Assembly: GCA_021768085.1 (NCBI GenBank) | Contig: JAETOJ010000009.1 | Coordinates: 1-64,000 of the forward strand | Reading direction: 5' to 3' | DNA: 64,000 nt | Source of the DNA: Bacillota bacterium | GTDB lineage: Bacteria; Bacillota; Clostridia; Oscillospirales; Oscillospiraceae | Shown here: one piece after another, positions 42,742 through 50,566 of the stretch | Numbering within the stretch: position 1 is the first letter of the stretch | How the letters are laid out: each line of letters opens with the position of its first letter | The notes under the pieces: generated by a model | What the model was told of the DNA's origin: nothing | Database searches by the model: none | What the model saw: only the letters and a program-made list of their open reading frames with translations | Made by a program: the position numbers and the translations under genes

Positions 42742-42821
42742 TTGACTGTCCTCCTGTCGCAGGCGGGAGGGGCCGTGCGGGTCTGCGGCCCCTCCCGTTT
42801 TTTCTCAGTTGATCGACCGGA

Positions 42822-43322
42822 TCAGTGGGTCATGGCGGCGGCGCCGGGATCGGTGTGGATCTGGATGGCGCCGTCCTTCAGGATCACAGTACCATCCTGA
42901 CAGCCCAGCAGGGCATCAAACAGCTCCACTGGCACGTAGGTGACGTCGTGCATCAGAACGGGGGCACAGCCCAGGGAGAACAGGCTGGCGCCTGCCAGCC
43001 CCTCCTGAGTGGGGGCGGCGAAATACTGATCCACACCGATGGTGAGCTCAGCGTACCGCTCCGGCGCCGTCACGGTGACAAGGCCGTTGTCCCAGGTGAC
43101 GGTGAAGCCCAGTTCCTCCGCCAGGGGCCGCAGGGGAACCAAGACGTGGGCCCGGGCGCCGGAGTCCCGGCCGTCGATCTCAATGGCATAGCCCGTGGAA
43201 GCGGTTTCCTCAGCGGCGGCAGGGGCGGGGGCGATCAGCGGCCGGCTGTCCGCGGCCAGGGCGGGAACGGCGGTGGTGGCCAGCAGGGCCAGAGAGAGCA
43301 TACCGGTTAAAAGTTTTTTCAT
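42822..43322 (-). CDS. Exported stalk-domain (copper amine oxidase N-domain-like) protein
   Basis: 166 residues with signal peptide MKKLLTGMLSLALLATTAVPALA. The body matches the Cu_amine_oxidN1/stalk domain found on many Clostridial surface proteins: HVLVPLRPLAEELGFTVTWDNGLVTVT and VTYVPVELFDALLG. GGAAGGAAG precedes the ATG. Role unknown; no enzyme domain is attached. Confidence 0.85.
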   Translation of the reverse strand: MKKLLTGMLSLALLATTAVPALAADSRPLIAPAPAAAEETASTGYAIEIDGRDSGARAHVLVPLRPLAEELGFTVTWDNGLVTVTAPERYAELTIGVDQYFAAPTQEGLAGASLFSLGCAPVLMHDVTYVPVELFDALLGCQDGTVILKDGAIQIHTDPGAAAMTH

Positions 43323-43591
43323 GAGAGATCTTCCTTCCCATCAAATTTGATTTGGGCGGCAGTTGTGCCGCTCTGCCCTGTATACAGATGGGAGGGAAGG
43401 AAAGTTGCAGGGAAGAAAACTTTTTTATTATGCCTGCAAAGTACAGAAAATTTTCGCAATCTGCTTATTGTCTTTAAAAGCCGATAAAATTGTAGCATGA
43501 GAGGCGGAACTGCGTCAATGAAAACACATATGGGGAATTGGCGCGAGGATCTGCCGGCTTCCTGCCCGCGCCGATGGGGCTGAAAAAACAG

Positions 43592-43722
43592 TTGACTTTT
43601 GATCGGGGCAGTGATAAGATGCAGAAAAATGAATGGAGAACTCTTTGCCGCCGGGTAAAGAGGGAGACGCCAGACTTTCTATCGTTAGGCCGTAGAAGAT
43701 AGAGGGGCTGGCGCTATATTTT
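43592..43722 (+). promoter_or_regulatory. Promoter and attenuator-like leader of B3/B4 gene
   Basis: TTGACT (43592-43597), 17 nt, TAAGAT (43615-43620). The 210-nt leader then has a bulged hairpin with base CGCCAG (43668-43673) and CTGGCG (43708-43713) and an inner TCTATC/GATAGA stem, followed by CTATATTTTTA. This could terminate transcription before the gene. No T-box core sequence was found. Confidence 0.55.
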
Positions 43723-43838
43723 TATGGCGAGGGAAGGGAGGACTGCTTCAGGCAGAACAGGCAAAGGAACCGCAGGCGTGCATATTCGGCTCCCGGTCTG
43801 CTTCCGGGGCCGGTGCAGAATACAGTTAGGAGGATTTG

Positions 43839-44570
43839 ATGATGAAAAGGTTTATTACCGACCCCTCGTTTTGGGAACTGTTTCCCGGCGCCGCCATCGG
43901 CGTGCTCGCGGTGAAGGACATAAACGAGGCCGCCCAGCTCGGGCCGGAGCAGGCTGCGGAGGTGGAGGCCCTGCTCAAAAATGCCAACGCCGCCGCGCTG
44001 GAACACCTGGAGGAGGGCGTGGCGCTGTCCCAGAACCGGCCGGTGGCGGTATGGCGGGAGGCATATCAGAAGTTCCCCACCAAAAAAGGGGCCCGCTGCT
44101 CCATTGAGGCGCTGCTGAAGCGGGTGTCCAAAGGCGAGCCCGTGGGAACCATCGCCCCCACGGTGGATATCACCAACGCCATCTCCCTGAAGTATGCCCT
44201 GCCCATCGGAGCGGAGGATCTGGAAGCCTTTGAGGGCGATCTCCATCTGGGCGCGATGGCGGGGGGCGAGGACTTTGTGCCCATCGGCGCGGAGGAGCCC
44301 GATCCCCCCAGGCCGGGCGAGCTGGCCTATTATGACGCCGCCGGGGTGGTGTGCCGCTGCTGGAACTGGCGGGACGGCAAGCGCACCGCGGTGAAGGACG
44401 CCACAACTGCCGAATTCATCGCCATGGAGTGCGTCGATCCGGAGCGAATGGATGCCTTGAAGGCCGCGCTGAACGAGCTGGCCGAACTGCTGGAGCGCTA
44501 CACCGGGGCCAAGGTGGTGTCCAAGGGTGTGGTGGACAGCGCCAACCGGGAAATGCTGATTCAAGAGTGA
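43839..44570 (+). CDS. B3/B4 tRNA-binding domain protein (PheT-like)
   Basis: About 243 residues. The centre (GTIAPTVDITNAISLKYALPIGAEDLE, GAMAGGEDFVPIGAEEPDPPRPGE) matches the B3/B4 domain of phenylalanyl-tRNA synthetase beta chain, found alone in many bacteria and linked to tRNA editing or binding. AGGAGG lies 5 nt before the ATG at 43839 and 8 nt before a second ATG; either may be used. Last chromosomal gene before the prophage; its 3' end is intact. Confidence 0.85.
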   Translation: MMKRFITDPSFWELFPGAAIGVLAVKDINEAAQLGPEQAAEVEALLKNANAAALEHLEEGVALSQNRPVAVWREAYQKFPTKKGARCSIEALLKRVSKGEPVGTIAPTVDITNAISLKYALPIGAEDLEAFEGDLHLGAMAGGEDFVPIGAEEPDPPRPGELAYYDAAGVVCRCWNWRDGKRTAVKDATTAEFIAMECVDPERMDALKAALNELAELLERYTGAKVVSKGVVDSANREMLIQE

Positions 44571-44646
44571 GCCACAACAGGACATCCTTTCCGCGCGCTA
44601 ATCCCGTAATTTGTCAAGAGAAATGCGAAAATTTTTATAAATTTTT

Positions 44647-45702
44647 TTAGCACAAGGCGGGGAGGCCAGGAAAAGCGGCGGCGAAAAGCTCCGCCGCGGT
44701 GTGGAATCCAAACATTTTGCGGGGATAGTTGTTAATCCAGTCCGTGGTCTCCCGGAGCTTTTTCCGGGATACCTTCTTAAAATCTGTCCCTTTTGGGTGG
44801 CGGCGGCGGAGCATACCATTTTGTTTCTCATTGGAGCCCCGCTCGCTGGAGCTATACGGATGGCAGTAATAGACCGTCGTCCGCTTTTCCCCCTTGCGGA
44901 TACAAGATCGCTCCATTCCCTCCACGTCCGCAAACTCGGAGCCATTGTCGACTGTGATCGAGCGGAACACGACCGGGAACATAGCCCCGAGTTTCCGCTC
45001 CAGCGCGTCCAGGGCGGCGACTACGCTCGCCGTCTCCCCATTCTTGATCTTAATATTTATTTGGTTCCTGGTGGCGCGTTCAGTTATGCCGAGGTCCCGC
45101 TCCAGGCTCCCGTCCTTTGCGCTTAAAACTGTATCCATTTCCCAATGTCCGACCTCCTCCCGGGTGTTGACTTCCCGGGGGCGCTCCTCTATGCTCTTTC
45201 CTTTTGCGGATCGGGCGGCCCTCGGCTTTTCCTTTTTCTTTTGGTCCTTCTTGTTTCTCTTGTGCGGTAGGTCCATATTAGAGACGCCCGGAATAAATCC
45301 CATATCAATATATCTGTAAAGGGTCCGGGGCGAGATTTTAGTATCAAATTCCATCCCCTTTACTTCGATCTCCCCGAGCGCGGCCTCCGGGGAGCGATAG
45401 CCGTCCTTGAGGACCTTCCCGAGATAGTTTGCCAGCTTGTGGTCGTGTCCGATCTTAATCCGCGGCCCCTTCCCGGAGAATTTCGCCTCATAGGCGGCCT
45501 GTGCTATATCCGGGATATAGCACTCGTAGTCTATTAGGTCGGTCGTGCGTTGGACGCCGAGGCCGCGCTTTTTCTCCCGGTAGATGGTGGAGACGTGCCG
45601 CCCGAGTTCGTTGGCTATTTTTTGCGGGCTCCACCCGTCCTTGAGGCGGGTCTCCATTTTAAGCCGTTCCCTCCAGGTTAAATGCTTATAGTGCTCTCCC
45701 AT
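44647..45702 (-). CDS. IS30-type DDE transposase, probable phage recombinase
   Basis: 351 residues. N-terminal HTH typical of IS30 (HLTWRERLKMETRLKDGWSPQKIANELGRHVSTIYRE), then an RNase-H-like DDE core: HWEMDTV (first Asp), ITVDNGSEF (second Asp), and YSSSERGSNEKQNGMLRR (Glu). I see no inverted repeats flanking the gene, as an insertion sequence would have. It sits at the prophage edge next to the repressor-like genes, where an integrase would be. I infer it is the phage's integration enzyme. Confidence 0.82.
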   Translation of the reverse strand: MGEHYKHLTWRERLKMETRLKDGWSPQKIANELGRHVSTIYREKKRGLGVQRTTDLIDYECYIPDIAQAAYEAKFSGKGPRIKIGHDHKLANYLGKVLKDGYRSPEAALGEIEVKGMEFDTKISPRTLYRYIDMGFIPGVSNMDLPHKRNKKDQKKKEKPRAARSAKGKSIEERPREVNTREEVGHWEMDTVLSAKDGSLERDLGITERATRNQINIKIKNGETASVVAALDALERKLGAMFPVVFRSITVDNGSEFADVEGMERSCIRKGEKRTTVYYCHPYSSSERGSNEKQNGMLRRRHPKGTDFKKVSRKKLRETTDWINNYPRKMFGFHTAAELFAAAFPGLPALC

Positions 45703-45719
45703 GACAAAACCTCCAGAAA

Positions 45720-45753
45720 AGAAAATCCCCGCTCGACCACTGGCCGGGCGGGG
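45720..45753 (-). terminator. Terminator between HTH regulator and transposase
   Basis: On the minus strand CCCCGCCCG pairs with CGAGCGGGG, then ATTTTCTTTT. Confidence 0.7.
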
Positions 45754-45760
45754 TTGTGCT

Positions 45761-45973
45761 TTATATCAGGTCCCGAGGGTGTACGCCGAGGGCGTCCGCA
45801 AGGGCGAGGGCGTTCTTGAGGGTTATATTTGATATATCCCGCTCCCCACTCTCAAAGCTCTGTATTTGCCGAATACCTACGCCGGACGCCTCCGATAACT
45901 CCCGCAAACCAAAGCCCGCCCCCGCCCGGAGCCTTGCGAGCTTGCTCGTTTTTTCCGTGGTTCCCTTTCTCAT
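45761..45973 (-). CDS. Small Cro/CI-type HTH regulator
   Basis: 70 residues, just one HTH domain: LARLRAGAGFGLRELSEASGVGIRQIQSFESGERD. GGGAGGCGG precedes the ATG. It has its own strong promoter (46005-46033) with an inverted repeat, its own terminator, and a 14-bp direct repeat on either side (45753-45766 and 45993-46006). Probably the Cro-like or CI-like switch of the prophage. Confidence 0.82.
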   Translation of the reverse strand: MRKGTTEKTSKLARLRAGAGFGLRELSEASGVGIRQIQSFESGERDISNITLKNALALADALGVHPRDLI

Positions 45974-46004
45974 GTTGTCCGCCTCCCTTGCTGTTGTGCT
46001 TTAT

Positions 46005-46041
46005 ATATTACGCTCTTTTGCGCTATATGTCAAGCGCAAAA
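46005..46041 (-). promoter_or_regulatory. Promoter and operator of small HTH gene
   Basis: Minus strand TTGACA (46033-46028), 17 nt, TAATAT (46010-46005). Inverted repeat TTTTGCGC (46016-46023) and GCGCAAAA (46034-46041) overlaps the -35. Confidence 0.75.
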
Positions 46042-46075
46042 AAGCCGCCGAGGAGAAATTTTTCCCCGCGGCGGT
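46037..46075 (-). terminator. Terminator of second HTH gene
   Basis: Minus strand GCCGCCGCGG stem with an AT-rich loop and CGGCGGC, then TTTTTT. It overlaps the operator of the following gene. Confidence 0.65.
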
Positions 46076-46078
46076 CTG

Positions 46079-46324
46079 TTATTGCTCCGCGCCGATCAGC
46101 CAATCCGCCGAAACGGCGAAAATCCTTGTCAGGGCGAGGAGCTCGTAATCGGTCACAAGGCGGGAGCCGCTCTCGATCCGGCTTATTACGTCCTGTTCCA
46201 TAATGACGCCCTCCGTTGTCATTTTCGCCGCAAGGGCAGACTGTGACAAGCGGGCCCGGAGGCGTAGCTCCCGGACGCGGTCCCCGGATATGTTTCCTTT
46301 GCCCTCAAACTGAAATTTTTTCAC
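46079..46324 (-). CDS. HTH regulator, Cro/CI type
   Basis: 81 residues. The HTH reads VRELRLRARLSQSALAAKMTTEGVIMEQDVISRIESGSRLVTDYELLALTRIF and is followed by ADWLIG, a classical repressor end. Together with the 70-residue regulator it likely forms the lysis-lysogeny switch. Confidence 0.8.
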   Translation of the reverse strand: MKKFQFEGKGNISGDRVRELRLRARLSQSALAAKMTTEGVIMEQDVISRIESGSRLVTDYELLALTRIFAVSADWLIGAEQ

Positions 46325-46419
46325 GGACCCGCCTCCCGTTTATGGAAATATCGCATATTTTATTTAACTTTAACATGAAAAAGGCCCTTGTCCATGGTAA
46401 TACTCAATGGGTCCACAAA

Positions 46420-46454
46420 AGAAAAGGCGGGCCGGAGGTGTTACCCTCCGGCCC
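46420..46454 (-). terminator. Terminator of the late (tail-lysis) operon
   Basis: Minus strand GGCCGGAGGG pairs with CCTCCGGCC, followed by CGCCTTTTCTTTT, just after the endolysin stop. Confidence 0.75.
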
Positions 46455-46461
46455 CTGCGTC

Positions 46462-47820
46462 CTACCGCTTGCCCTCCCGGGCGTCGTGGTACATAGCCGC
46501 CACGACCACGGCCTTTAATGTTTCCTTGCGGAGGTTGAGGTCCGTCGCGCATACCTCCGCCGGGGTCCCGCCGTTCACGGCTCCAGCCTCCAGGAGCGCG
46601 GCGGCGGTCGGTTGCCAGTATTTCGGGACGTCCTTCAAATCCTTATAGACCGGGTTCTCCTCGTCGAGGACCTCCTTCACGGTCTCCCGGATCAGGGCCT
46701 TTAATTCCTCTTTGCTCATGTTCTCGATCTCCTCCTCATAGCTGATATAGGGGATTTTCCCCCACTTGGTCCACTTGCGGGCGTTGTATCCGGCCTTTGT
46801 TCCGATATTGGAGACGGCGGTCACTTGGACCTTGTTCCTCCATTTCGGAGTACACTCGACCGCGAGGCCGTCCCCGATATATACCCCGATATGTCCGGGG
46901 AGCCATACTGCCGCCCCTGGGACGATCCGGGAGAAATCGGTGGAGACCTCCTTGCAAATTTTAATCATTCCGTCCGCCGAGACGTCCGGGCAAGCTCCCG
47001 CCGCAAAAGCCGCCGCGGTCGGATAGGTCGCGCCGCCGTATCTTTTGGAGGCGTCCCCACTCCAGCCCCACAAAATCCCCTTTATGAGGTTCACGCAATC
47101 AAATCCGAATGTATCGGCGGAGGCGGCGTTGATCCGCGCCTTTTGGGCCTCGCTTGTATTGTAGGCGTGATTTTTTGTATACCGCGCCTTGTTCTCCGGC
47201 GTCATAGGGGCCCCAAAGCACCCCATAACATAGAGCGTCTTATAGTTTCCCGCCACGGTGAGGAGCTTGTCCACAAACACGCCGGAGGGCATGAGGCCGG
47301 AGGTATCCGCCGGGGCGTATCGGTCAAAGTAGGTTTTCCCGTATCCGGCGCGGCGGGCCCGGGCGGCCTCCCCCTGGTCCGCGGGCCGCTCAAACTGGAG
47401 GAGAACGGCGTCGGAGGCGGCGCGGATGTCCTGGGCGCTTTTCAGCGTTGAGAGGACGCCCTTGTAGCTCCCGGCGAGCTCCTGGAGTAAAAATCCGACT
47501 TGCGCCTCCAGGTCCCCCACGGACCGCCCCGCCGCCCGGACATAGGCCAGGAGGGCCGCCTTGCGGGTTTTATAGGTCCACTGTGCGAGGCCGTACCCCG
47601 CGCCGTCCCCGGCGAAATTGGTATAGGTCCCGGCGTCCACGGCGGCGGTATAGGCGGCGTCGGTGAGGCCGAGCTTTTTCTCGTGGGTGTTCTGGAGGTT
47701 CTCCGGGTTGAGGCCGCTCTCGGCGTAAAGGTTCCCCATGAGGCCCGCCGCCCCCGCGGGCGTGAGCCCCGCGGCGGCGAGGCGGCTCCAGATATATTTT
47801 TCTCTTTCTGCGACCGTCAT
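46462..47820 (-). CDS. Two-domain phage endolysin (tail-lysozyme and NlpC/P60)
   Basis: 452 residues. Residues 1-170: lysozyme-like domain with GLMGNLYAESGLNP (catalytic Glu) and GYGLAQWTYKTRKAALL. Residues about 230-360: NlpC/P60-like cysteine peptidase with FDCVNLIKG (Cys) and PGHIGVYIGDGLAVEC (His). The C-terminal 90 residues carry no catalytic motif and may bind the wall. No signal peptide, so release depends on the holin just upstream (4-bp overlap). I start at the ATG at 47820; longer frames read back through the holin gene. Confidence 0.85.
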   Translation of the reverse strand: MTVAEREKYIWSRLAAAGLTPAGAAGLMGNLYAESGLNPENLQNTHEKKLGLTDAAYTAAVDAGTYTNFAGDGAGYGLAQWTYKTRKAALLAYVRAAGRSVGDLEAQVGFLLQELAGSYKGVLSTLKSAQDIRAASDAVLLQFERPADQGEAARARRAGYGKTYFDRYAPADTSGLMPSGVFVDKLLTVAGNYKTLYVMGCFGAPMTPENKARYTKNHAYNTSEAQKARINAASADTFGFDCVNLIKGILWGWSGDASKRYGGATYPTAAAFAAGACPDVSADGMIKICKEVSTDFSRIVPGAAVWLPGHIGVYIGDGLAVECTPKWRNKVQVTAVSNIGTKAGYNARKWTKWGKIPYISYEEEIENMSKEELKALIRETVKEVLDEENPVYKDLKDVPKYWQPTAAALLEAGAVNGGTPAEVCATDLNLRKETLKAVVVAAMYHDAREGKR

Positions 47821-48266
47821 TTCAGCAGCTCCTCTCCCTTGTTTTCCGTGGTCTTTTTCAGCTTTTGGATCAGCGCCACAAGGAAGGACGGGAGCGGGAC
47901 GCCGATCTCGGAGATATTCTCCAGGATCGAAATACACTCATTGAGAATAAGCCAGATTGTCACGAGGAGCCCGAAAAAGAAGAATCCGCCGAAATCGACC
48001 CCGAGCTGGCCCGCCGCCGTCTGGACCACCCAATCGGCCACGATCGCCACGACGACGGCCAGCAGATAGGAGACCTTTTTCACGATCCCCAAAACGCCGA
48101 CGCGGGAACAAAGCTCGCCCCGGGTCCATGCCCGGACCATGCCGGAAACATAGTCCACGACCATTGCAAGGAAAAGGACCACGACCGGGAGGGCGAGTTC
48201 CTGGAAGTAGGCCGCGGCTCCGGCCACGGCGGCGGCGATCACGCCGCGGAAAATGTTCTCTTTCAT
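47817..48266 (-). CDS. Phage holin (phage_holin_4 / Cp-1 family)
   Basis: 149 residues, three to four membrane segments (VIAAAVAGAAAYFQEL, VVVLFLAMVVDYVSGM, VSYLLAVVVAIVADWVV, FFFFGLLVTIWLILNE). DYVSGMVRAW and NECISILENI are family hallmarks. The charged C-terminus faces the cytoplasm. AAGGAGGA precedes the ATG. Makes membrane holes at the end of the lytic cycle. Confidence 0.88.
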   Translation of the reverse strand: MKENIFRGVIAAAVAGAAAYFQELALPVVVLFLAMVVDYVSGMVRAWTRGELCSRVGVLGIVKKVSYLLAVVVAIVADWVVQTAAGQLGVDFGGFFFFGLLVTIWLILNECISILENISEIGVPLPSFLVALIQKLKKTTENKGEELLK

Positions 48267-48285
48267 TGTCTTTTGTTCCTCCTTC

Positions 48286-49119
48286 TTAAAGTGCGGCCCG
48301 AATAGCCGCGATAATATCCGCCTTGAGGGTTTTCCCCGCGAGGTTGATCCCGCGCTCCTGGGCGTATGCCTTGAGCTGGGGGATCGTCATAGCCTCCAGG
48401 TCCACGGCCTCCTCCGCCGCGGGCGCGGGCTTGTCCGGGAGGCTCCAGGCGTCCGGGTCGTCGTCCGGGCCGAAATTCGTCTCCCGGAGACATTCCCGGA
48501 CGGTCCCGTCCGTCCAGACCATAAACTCGCCCGCCTTGTATGTATCGTGGGCCCCCTGGACCTCCACAAAGGGGCGGGCGGTCTCCGGCGTGTTGCCGTG
48601 GAGCGGTCTCCAGAACGTGCGCCACGCGGTCCCCTCCGGGGAAATATCGGGATGTTCCGCGGCGTTGTGTCCCTGGAAACACTCCCACGTCTGGCCGTCC
48701 GCGTTCCTCACGTCTCCGGCCTCGTAGTCCGCCCCGGGCGTCCAGTCCTCATAAAGGGCGGAGACGGCGATCCGCTGGCCGTCGTCGAGGTCCAGCCCCG
48801 GCAACGTCAGGCGGGCGACCTTTGCGGCGGCGATCGTGGCCTCCGGCCCCATGCGCTGAACGGTCGCGGCGACGGGGAGGGTGTGGTCCACCTCCACGAG
48901 TACACTCTCCAGCTCGTACCACTCATAGAAAAAGCCTCCTTCCTGGGCCTCGCGGATCAGGTCCCCGATAATGCACTCGTAGACGCTCCGCTTGTCCTCC
49001 TGTTCCCTGGTGAATGAGACGACGGGGTCCAGGACCTGGATCGCCTCGTCTGATTTAATGCGGAGGTAGCGGCGGGGCCGCCCGCCGTCCCTCATTACGC
49101 CGATCGTGTATTCAAGCAT
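48286..49119 (-). CDS. Tail-associated protein with carbohydrate-binding-like and HeH domains
   Basis: 277 residues. Residues 130-185 look like a short carbohydrate-binding module of the chitinase type (WTPGADYEAGDVRNADGQTW, FQGH, PDISPEGTAWRTFW). The last 35 residues (MTIPQLKAYAQERGINLAGK) match HeH/SAP-like helix-extension-helix domains. It starts inside the reverse transcriptase gene (25-bp overlap) with GGAGGAG, so it is co-translated with it. Common in Firmicute siphophages next to the tail tip; function not settled. Confidence 0.65.
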   Translation of the reverse strand: MLEYTIGVMRDGGRPRRYLRIKSDEAIQVLDPVVSFTREQEDKRSVYECIIGDLIREAQEGGFFYEWYELESVLVEVDHTLPVAATVQRMGPEATIAAAKVARLTLPGLDLDDGQRIAVSALYEDWTPGADYEAGDVRNADGQTWECFQGHNAAEHPDISPEGTAWRTFWRPLHGNTPETARPFVEVQGAHDTYKAGEFMVWTDGTVRECLRETNFGPDDDPDAWSLPDKPAPAAEEAVDLEAMTIPQLKAYAQERGINLAGKTLKADIIAAIRAAL

Positions 49120-50159
49120 AGGTTTCTCCTCCTTTTGTCTGCCTCCCGGACAGCGTTTTTCAAAACTGGCCGGATCGGTAGGACGTGCTTTTCATACTGT
49201 TTCTTGCCCGCACAATGTTTGAGCTGTCCGGCCCTGGACAGAATCCCCCTGGCCTGTTTCGGGTCTACCCGCCGCCGCGCCTCGATCCGTTTACTCGCCC
49301 TGGTGCATTGTCTTTTTAGGCGGAGGAGGTTTCGCTTGCGGATCATGGTCAAGCCCCGTTTCATGCGATACCCTACGGCGTCGACCATGCGCTTTCTCGT
49401 GTTGTATACTTGCCAATTTTCCTTTAGCCGTAGGCCCATACGGGCGAGGTATTCCATGATCGCCCGGATCGCCTTGTGTAACTTTTTCTTGTTCGGGCCG
49501 AAAAAAGTAAAATTGTCAATATACCTTGTATAGCGCCGGACTCCGAGCTTTTCCCGGATATAGTGATCCAGAGGCTCAAGGACGGCGTTTGCGAGCCATT
49601 GAGAAATATAAAATCCTATTTTGATCCCGTTCTTGATGATCCTCCATATAAGATCAAGAAAAGCCCGGTCCTTAATTTTCCGGCGTAAAAATCGCATAAC
49701 CACGCGAGGGGATAGGGAATCATAAAATTTCTTAATATCCGCCTCGACGCCGTATTTCGTGCCCTTGCGGTCCTTGTCGAGCCATTTTTCAATAGCCTTT
49801 TTCTCTTTGTGCGGGCCCCGGCCCGGGATACTTCCGCAACAAAAGCGATCCATACCCCGCATAAGGATAGGGCGCAAAACCTGGACAATCATGTGATGGA
49901 TATATTGGTCCGGCCAGAGGGCGGGCTCGTGGATGATCCGGGTTTTCCCGGCTGTTGGGTCGTACCGCTCAAAGGTCCGGTCGGGTTTTGGGCGGAAGTC
50001 CCGGACGATCTCGCAAAGCTCCTCCGCCCGTTGCTCCTTCGTCCGTTCCACCCATTGGGCGGTTTTATTGTCTTTGCGGTCCTCGTTTATTTCCGCGATC
50101 GCCTGGAGGGCGTTTTCCTTTGTTGCGAGGACCTCCATTAAAAATCCTGTTCGTTTCAT
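49095..50159 (-). CDS. Diversity-generating retroelement reverse transcriptase
   Basis: 354 residues. RT motifs in order: YGVEADIKKFYDSL with catalytic D141; the DGR hallmark GxxxSQ as IGFYISQWLAN (S186, Q187); the active-site box YIDN at 213-216, where most RTs have YxDD; then GYRMKRG and a basic C-terminus. Group II intron domains (maturase, endonuclease) are absent and the template repeat is 144 bp upstream. Copies TR RNA into adenine-mutated cDNA that replaces VR. The Asn in place of the second Asp is unexpected; see findings. Confidence 0.93.
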   Translation of the reverse strand: MKRTGFLMEVLATKENALQAIAEINEDRKDNKTAQWVERTKEQRAEELCEIVRDFRPKPDRTFERYDPTAGKTRIIHEPALWPDQYIHHMIVQVLRPILMRGMDRFCCGSIPGRGPHKEKKAIEKWLDKDRKGTKYGVEADIKKFYDSLSPRVVMRFLRRKIKDRAFLDLIWRIIKNGIKIGFYISQWLANAVLEPLDHYIREKLGVRRYTRYIDNFTFFGPNKKKLHKAIRAIMEYLARMGLRLKENWQVYNTRKRMVDAVGYRMKRGLTMIRKRNLLRLKRQCTRASKRIEARRRVDPKQARGILSRAGQLKHCAGKKQYEKHVLPIRPVLKNAVREADKRRRNLCLNTRSA

Positions 50160-50251
50160 GTTCGCCTCTCGGATGTAAATAAATTTTCTTATTCACCTCA
50201 CGGTCTTTCAAATCCAAAAGGGCTTACTAAACCGTGTCCCTACGGCAATTT

Positions 50252-50566
50252 TTACCGAGCGGTATGGAAAAGGCTACGCGGTGAGACTGTTTCTTGAATA
50301 AGTAGGCGCGAGCCGAGGTTGCCGTTGGTGTTGGACGGCGCGTTGTTGCCGTTGAGGTAGAACGGCCCCGCGTTGGTGCCGTTGTTGTAGTTGCCGCCGA
50401 CATAGAGGGCCCGGACCCCGGTGTTATAGTTGCAATAATCCGGGACGCGGGAGCCAAAAACCCGGTCGCATAGCGTAGCCAGTCCCTTATATTTGTATCC
50501 CTCCCTCCTATTCGTCAGTGTGTGCTTATCGTTACCTCCGGGGGGTTGCGACCCCCCGGTCCCCCT
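50252..50566 (-). other. Open frame carrying the template repeat in frame with the target gene
   Basis: After the single TAA of the receptor-binding gene (50567-50569) the same frame stays open for 104 codons to a TAA at 50252-50254. It includes the whole TR, which reads VPDYCNYNTGVRALYVGG and so on with an Asn-rich pattern. No ATG or GTG start with a ribosome site is seen. Could be chance in GC-rich DNA, a relic of the duplication that made TR, or reached by rare read-through. Confidence 0.4.
50304..50447 (-). repeat. DGR template repeat (TR)
   Basis: 144 bp, aligned without gaps to VR at 50583-50726. It differs at 14 positions; each is an A in the coding strand of TR (T as given) and becomes C, G or T in VR. 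Of roughly 33 such adenines, most lie in AAC codons, the pattern that lets one codon give many residues. Non-adenine positions are identical throughout. Identity runs unbroken over the first 15 bp (50304-50318), the likely initiation end. Confidence 0.97.

Noticed and set aside
43621-43838. T-box riboswitch for the B3/B4 gene
   Set aside because: No T-box core sequence or specifier-type stem was found; only a hairpin with T-run.
44575-44646. tRNA or attachment site at the prophage edge
   Set aside because: No tRNA fold is present, and the other prophage end is outside the window, so no repeat could be compared.
44600-45760. A complete IS30 insertion sequence
   Set aside because: No inverted repeats or target duplication could be found on either side of the transposase, and it fits in the prophage regulatory end.
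50227-50457. A 76-codon leftward open frame over the template repeat in another frame
   Set aside because: It is not the frame that matches the receptor-binding protein, has no ribosome site and its Thr/Arg-rich composition is a shadow of the TR sequence.
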